From contig JABCPU010000131.1 of NCBI GenBank assembly GCA_016800925.1, positions 102,190-166,189 of the forward strand: a stretch of DNA of 64,000 bases, given 5' to 3'. Both the position numbers and the translations under genes were made by a program. Shown piece after piece: positions 59,319 to 64,000 of this stretch. Below the pieces are notes generated by a model, which worked only from the letters and a program-made list of their open reading frames with translations, had not been told where the DNA came from and searched no databases. The stretch's first letter is position 1; each line of letters begins with the position of its first letter. Source of the stretch: Suillus spraguei. Its lineage: Eukaryota > Basidiomycota > Agaricomycetes > Boletales > Suillaceae.

Positions 59319-61500
59319 TATAATAGTTTTATGACAGGTGATCATTCATGGTACCTCCAGGTACAATTTATATGTGAATTTTCAGTGCTAAATGCTCATT
59401 TTACCCTCTTTAGTGTCAGATCTCTCAGGGTGCATCTCTGCTTGGGGTGATCTTGTCCTCAGACAAAACGAAGGTCACCAATATATCTGGTAATTGATAC
59501 ACTCACCCTGTCCTGATAAGCCTGGCAAACATCACTTCTTCTTCATGCGCTAAGGCTTTGCTCCACACATATTTACTTGTCGCACTGTAGCGAACAAAGT
59601 CACGCTGACCATGAAAGTGCCGTTTTACACAAGTGTCTCATTACTGCCTACAGCAGCTACCAAGAAATCCCCTATAGTGAGCATTAGCCTTTTTGCTTCG
59701 CCGGTACCATTTTCACTCCATGGATCCTTGCCCCTTACCAAATATCGCTACCGATGTCCTCCTGTCCATTCCATTTCTGTCTAAGATCCATTGGTGTGTA
59801 GCATATTCATTTCCGCCATTACTAAAGCTATGGCAAGACTTACCTTACCTTCTGAGACACCGCTTGCTCGCTGCGTGCCTCTGAGCTAAATATCTCTATC
59901 TCACTACCGTTCTTGCTATGTATTCTGGCCGTTCACGTACATGTTAAAAAGGACTCTTCGCACATTCCGGTGTCTTCTTAGATAGATGATCTATAGATAA
60001 AGACCTATAAAACCAAATATCTCCACGGTCAGTGATTCAGACAAATACCAATGACTGATAACGTGGTTGTATGTGGTGGCTGTTTATGTTCCACAGGCTA
60101 CAGTCAGCAAATGAGTCACTTCTGTGAGATCAGCAAACTCTTGGACAATGACAAAGATTCTTGAAACAACTAAACTTCAAAGAAAAACACAGAAGTCAAA
60201 CAAACTTAGAAACAGAAGTAACTGGCCAAATTACTCTCTTCAACGGATGCAGGTGTTTTGCAACAATTGTGCTACCAAAACTTGTGGGAAATTACAACAA
60301 TCACCCTCTCAGACAAGCAGGTAGAATCTCTGGTCAAGACTGATCACTACTTCAGAGATCTTCTAGCTTACTATTGAACCTGCTGCCAAGGAACTCACTA
60401 TGAGTATTAAGCAGTTAGCAGGAACGGACGTCCTTGGATTTCAATACCAAGTCCCCTTTCAATAACTAGAGTCTATCAGTCAGTGAAGACCTTAACTCAG
60501 TATCGCTACTCAGATGTGCAAGATCGAGTGTCACTGTCAACCTCTAAAGTCTCTCCCACTAAGCTACTCTGGCCTTAGATGGACTAAAGAGACAACACAA
60601 ATATCAGAAACACAAGGACACTTAGCACCAACAAACTTTGAAAGAGAGAGAGAGACCAGTAATCAAAGAAAAAAAAAAAGAGAAAGATTCAAAAGAAACA
60701 GAAGCAAGGAAACAGACAACAGAGAAAGAAAAACAGAGAGGATGATGAAAGAAACTAGAATGAATTTGTCAAAGAAAAAAGATTTGTTGTCTTGCTGGTT
60801 GTCAGACACAGTGAGCTCAAGGTAGTGCTATCTCACAGTGTAGACTTCCAATACTGTTGTTGACAATGTTCTTGACAGTGTACTGATACAGCTGGTCACA
60901 CTTCACTCTCAGTTATATTTCTAAGGAGGGAGAAAATCTCTCTCTTATTGACAAAAAGGTGGGTATTATATAGACAAAATGAATGGCTATGCTACTGTTT
61001 TCCCACATTTTGTAGGGGTGCTGACCTACCCTATTTATTGAATATTGTCATAGTTGATTTGTAATATGCTCAAGGGTGTGAGAAAAAGTCATGTGGGATA
61101 TCAATGGCTATGCATAAATTTGAGATCAGGTGACTATTAGTGGCTATCCTAGGAGGAATATCAATTATGTAATATTTGAAGCATAAATTTGCACTTTTTG
61201 TAGATGCATAGAGGTGACGCGAGTGAATCATAATGTGTTTCATGAGTTTTTCTGCAGGGTAACTCTATGTAATTATTTTGCTGGGTCACCTGACATCTGT
61301 GGGAATCTTATGAAGTAGTTTCTGTAGCCAAACATACATAAACACACCCATGAAAAATGAATTAGAAATAATAAGCAAACTTTTACGAGCAAAAAGAAAC
61401 TTTCGATTCTGCATCATGGATTGATTTCTGAATAGAGGAACACTAAGCTATTATAGTCCTGGTACTATTTGTCAGCTGCAGTAGTGTTTAGTCAGCCATG
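59319..61500. other. AT-rich transposon debris, no gene supported
   Basis: Short ORFs only. Composition and the neighbouring LTR-like repeats suggest retroelement remains. Contains a purine-rich tract described separately. Confidence 0.4.
60637..60779 (+). repeat. Purine-rich tract
   Basis: About 140 bases with very few pyrimidines, mainly AGAGAG, AAAAAAAAAAAG and GAAA runs. Part of a short Arg/Lys/Glu-rich reading frame that is probably not a gene. Confidence 0.7.
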
Positions 61501-61916
61501 CACCAGACCAGTTTGGTGCGTGTCACCGGTACTTTTACTTTCCCCCTATGGTACACACAGTACTTAGGAATAGTCACTACCACTGTCTCTAACGGAATAA
61601 AGTCTTTCACTGAAGTTACTGTCTCTTAAGAATTGCTTTACTGCTGCATGCACCACCGCTTGTTACCACTTTCCTGCGCTTCACCGCTTGTTTGACCGCC
61701 AGTTTCCCACGCCATACCGCAGTTTTACCACAGCACTACTGCAGTGTTACTGCACGCACTACTGCAGTTTTACCACATGCACTACCACAGTTTTACCACT
61801 TTCGCTACTGCTTGTCTACCACTTTTCCGTGCTTACCGCTAGTATTACCGCTAGTCTCCCACAGACTGGAGGTCACCGCTAGCATCTCGCTACCTCCGAC
61901 GGCAGTCATGCACCAC

Positions 61917-62069
61917 AGGTTGGGCATTATCAAACTATATTAACTTAGCATTCCCTTTAGGGTCGAACGCTCTTGCTTTGCAAGTGAAGCAGACTAGACA
62001 GAGTGCAAGGCTCGCATACTAGTTTAGGCCGTGGTTCATCTACAGCCCAGGCTAGATTGTATCTTTACA
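61917..62069 (-). repeat. LTR-like sequence, left copy (inverted)
   Basis: Reverse complement begins TGTAAAGATACAA and contains CCTGGGCTGTAGAT, GTCTAGTCTGCTTCACTTG and CGACCCTAAAGGG, all shared with 62845-63000. Beyond the arm, CACCGC/TACCGC-rich sequence (61640-61880) mirrors GCGGTA-rich sequence on the other side. Confidence 0.7.
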
Positions 62070-62119
62070 CCGCACTAATAATCTCGCACACATCGCACTG
62101 GAGGATCTTTGTAAAATGT

Positions 62120-62400
62120 ACTATTACATGGTAAGAATGCACTGGCTCATTTTTTCCTGACATCTTTGAATTCCGTACCCAAAGGTGCAGTAGCACTGGC
62201 CGCCACAATCGTAAGTAAGTTCATTTTTCCTGAATGTGCACTGATCTATTTCAGCTGGCTGCAGCACTTTGATGAATACAGGACAGGCGTGTGGCGCGAA
62301 AAATTGCATGTCAATATGTACTGTCCCATTCACGAAGGTATCCTATGCTTGATGGACCAGATCGAAAAAGACCAGTACCAAATCCAAGTGCCGTGGGTTT
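62120..62400 (+). pseudogene. Gene fragment between the inverted LTR-like copies
   Basis: Plus readings VPKGAVALAATI and, after a GTAAGT...TTTCAG intron, FDEYRTGVWREKLHVNMY and HEGILCLMDQIEKDQYQ resemble the C-terminal part of transposon-associated proteins in Agaricomycetes (ALAATA-x-EWRTG pattern, DUF6532-like). The splice phase does not fit cleanly. Probably a relic. Confidence 0.3.
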
Positions 62401-62844
62401 AGGCATCGATGGGCAAAGGCTGCTAGGTAATATCAAGTTTCTCCAGTCGTGGATATCATTGATGACACTTGTACTAGTGCCAAGACAGAGGCACCGAAGA
62501 CTCACACCATTGTCTTCCAAGCTATGCTTGACTAACTCGATCATTTCATTTGTTTGCACTCATTTCCATGGAATTATGCTATTGCCATTATGTTCCATAC
62601 ATCTATCTACTGATCATTAATGTTGCATAGTTAAACACAATCCCATATGGTACACAACATTTATAATGAATGATACTCATGTTTATCATGCTTGTGTTGC
62701 TGCTGTAAGTCTTGCACCCAGTCCTGTCCCAGTCAGTTCTTTACAGACAGAACCCTTGCTGTGTGCACTGGGGTGCTGTGCAGTGCTGTCTAGACTACCC
62801 CTTGTTTGCTGATCTACAATACCCTCCATTTCTGAGACATGCAT

Positions 62845-63000
62845 TGTAAAGATACAACCTAACCTGGGCTGTAGATAAACTACCTCCTAAGTTAGTATGT
62901 GAGTCTTGCGCTCTGTCTAGTCTGCTTCACTTGTGAAAACAAGAGTGTTCGACCCTAAAGGGGGATGCCTATTAGTATGGTCAAGTTCAAGCCTAACTTA
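62845..63000 (+). repeat. LTR-like sequence, right copy
   Basis: Begins TGTAAAGATACAACC; about 80-85% like the left copy by eye. If it is an LTR its 3' end may be near 63330, before TGGGTGGATCCAGAGC, which resembles a primer binding site; that end is uncertain. Confidence 0.6.
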
Positions 63001-64000
63001 TGTGCGAATGAAGTGTTGGTCAGCGGTAAGTTGCCACGGTCAGTGATGATACCGCCGGAACTAGCGTCATGTGTAGCGGTGCTACTGGTCGAGATATAGT
63101 CAGAAACAGTTGCATTGAGTGAGCGATGTCAAGTAATGATATCAGCGGTAGTGGTAAGGTTGCGAGCAGGGCAAAGAAACAGTAAAGAAAGCCACAGTAC
63201 TTTCAGCGGTAAAGTAGCGGTGCGTGAGAAGTTCAGTAAAAATAACAGTCAAAAGTCCAGCAGTATACCAGCAGTAATGGAGAACAAGCGTGATCGATTA
63301 ATGAGCGATAAGGAACTTTAAAGACTACATCAACTACTGGGTGGATCCAGAGCTAGACAATAATCCTGACCTATAGTACGTGCAATGGTGTAAAATCAGG
63401 TGCTGTATCATGTGGGGTATGTGGTGCTTGTACCCTAATTGTATGTATCCGGAATACTCTAGGCGAGATCAGTAGCGCTCGAGTGTAGTAACCGCCATAT
63501 GTAAACATAGCGTGAGGCACTGCGGCATGAGGCAACATGTAATAAGACTTGCTGTGGAATCAGTGATAACAAACATAAAACAAATGACGCACCAAATGGA
63601 GCTATGCAGACGTGGCAAGGACATGGGAGGACATTGGTATGTGGAATGTGGTGCGGTAGTTCGGTACGGTGTGCGGTAAGTGTGGGATGCTGCCGGTAAT
63701 GCTAAAGGGGTAAGACAGCCATGGACAAGTGGTAACTCCTATAGACGTGAGACGAGTGTCAAAAGATAGGTTTTTAAGCCCAGCACCAATATGTTCATTA
63801 CAGCATCATACCTTCGACCCCTTTCAATTGAATCCAGCATTGGGAGGCTGTGATCTACTGTGAAAGGATGGAGGCATGATGCGATGAATGACATCCTCCA
63901 CAAGGTTTTTGTGAATATGGAACACCTTGTGCATGAGCTCAGCCATCAAACTTCCATCCCACTCATCAAATCATTTCATTATGGCACAAGAGCCACACTT
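63001..64000. other. GCGGTA-rich repeat sequence and unassigned end
   Basis: AGCGGTA/GCGGTAA motifs recur to about 63700. No gene supported up to the window end. Confidence 0.4.

Overview
The window is fungal nuclear DNA, most likely from a mushroom-forming basidiomycete (Agaricomycetes). Genes are cut by many 45-65 nt GT-AG introns. The families present (DUF6533 membrane proteins, Zn2Cys6 regulators, a CE16 esterase, KDZ and Tc1/mariner transposons) are typical of that group. I see no rRNA, tRNA or CRISPR.

1-24 kb is gene-bearing host sequence: an intact allantoate-permease-like MFS transporter (+), a disordered conserved protein (-), a SAM methyltransferase (-), an aldehyde dehydrogenase relic with an inverted middle piece, a Zn2Cys6 transcription factor (+), a small conserved protein (-), a GDSL/CE16 esterase (+), a DUF6533 membrane protein (-) and a single-pass membrane protein (+). 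Transporter, methyltransferase, dehydrogenase relic and regulator resemble a decayed metabolic cluster, but this is inference.

24.5-42.1 kb is a head-to-tail array of six copies (A-F) of one multi-pass membrane protein gene of unknown function. Two (C, E) look intact, A and B carry frameshifts, D is a 5'-truncated chimera and F is 3'-truncated. The spacers are duplicated too and hold relics of a second ORF family.

42.19-54.40 kb is bounded by 36-nt imperfect inverted repeats (31/36 matches). It holds a decayed KDZ-type transposase, a decayed Ulp1-like cysteine peptidase, a small uncharacterised gene, and a divergent gene pair that share a hitherto unnamed module (W-[KR]-T-L-P ... Y-P-E-D-x-L-[LM]-P-G ... 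K-G-I-x-x-L-T-L). I read the block as one 12.2-kb mobile element with cargo. A third, decayed copy of the module lies just outside, at 54.7-55.1 kb.

55.7-59.3 kb holds two near-identical Tc1/mariner elements in opposite orientation, each with TA target duplications. 59.3-64 kb is transposon debris: a purine-rich tract, two LTR-like sequences in inverted orientation and a small gene fragment between them. Most disabled frames in the window differ from relatives by single-base losses, so either decay or residual assembly error should be kept in mind.
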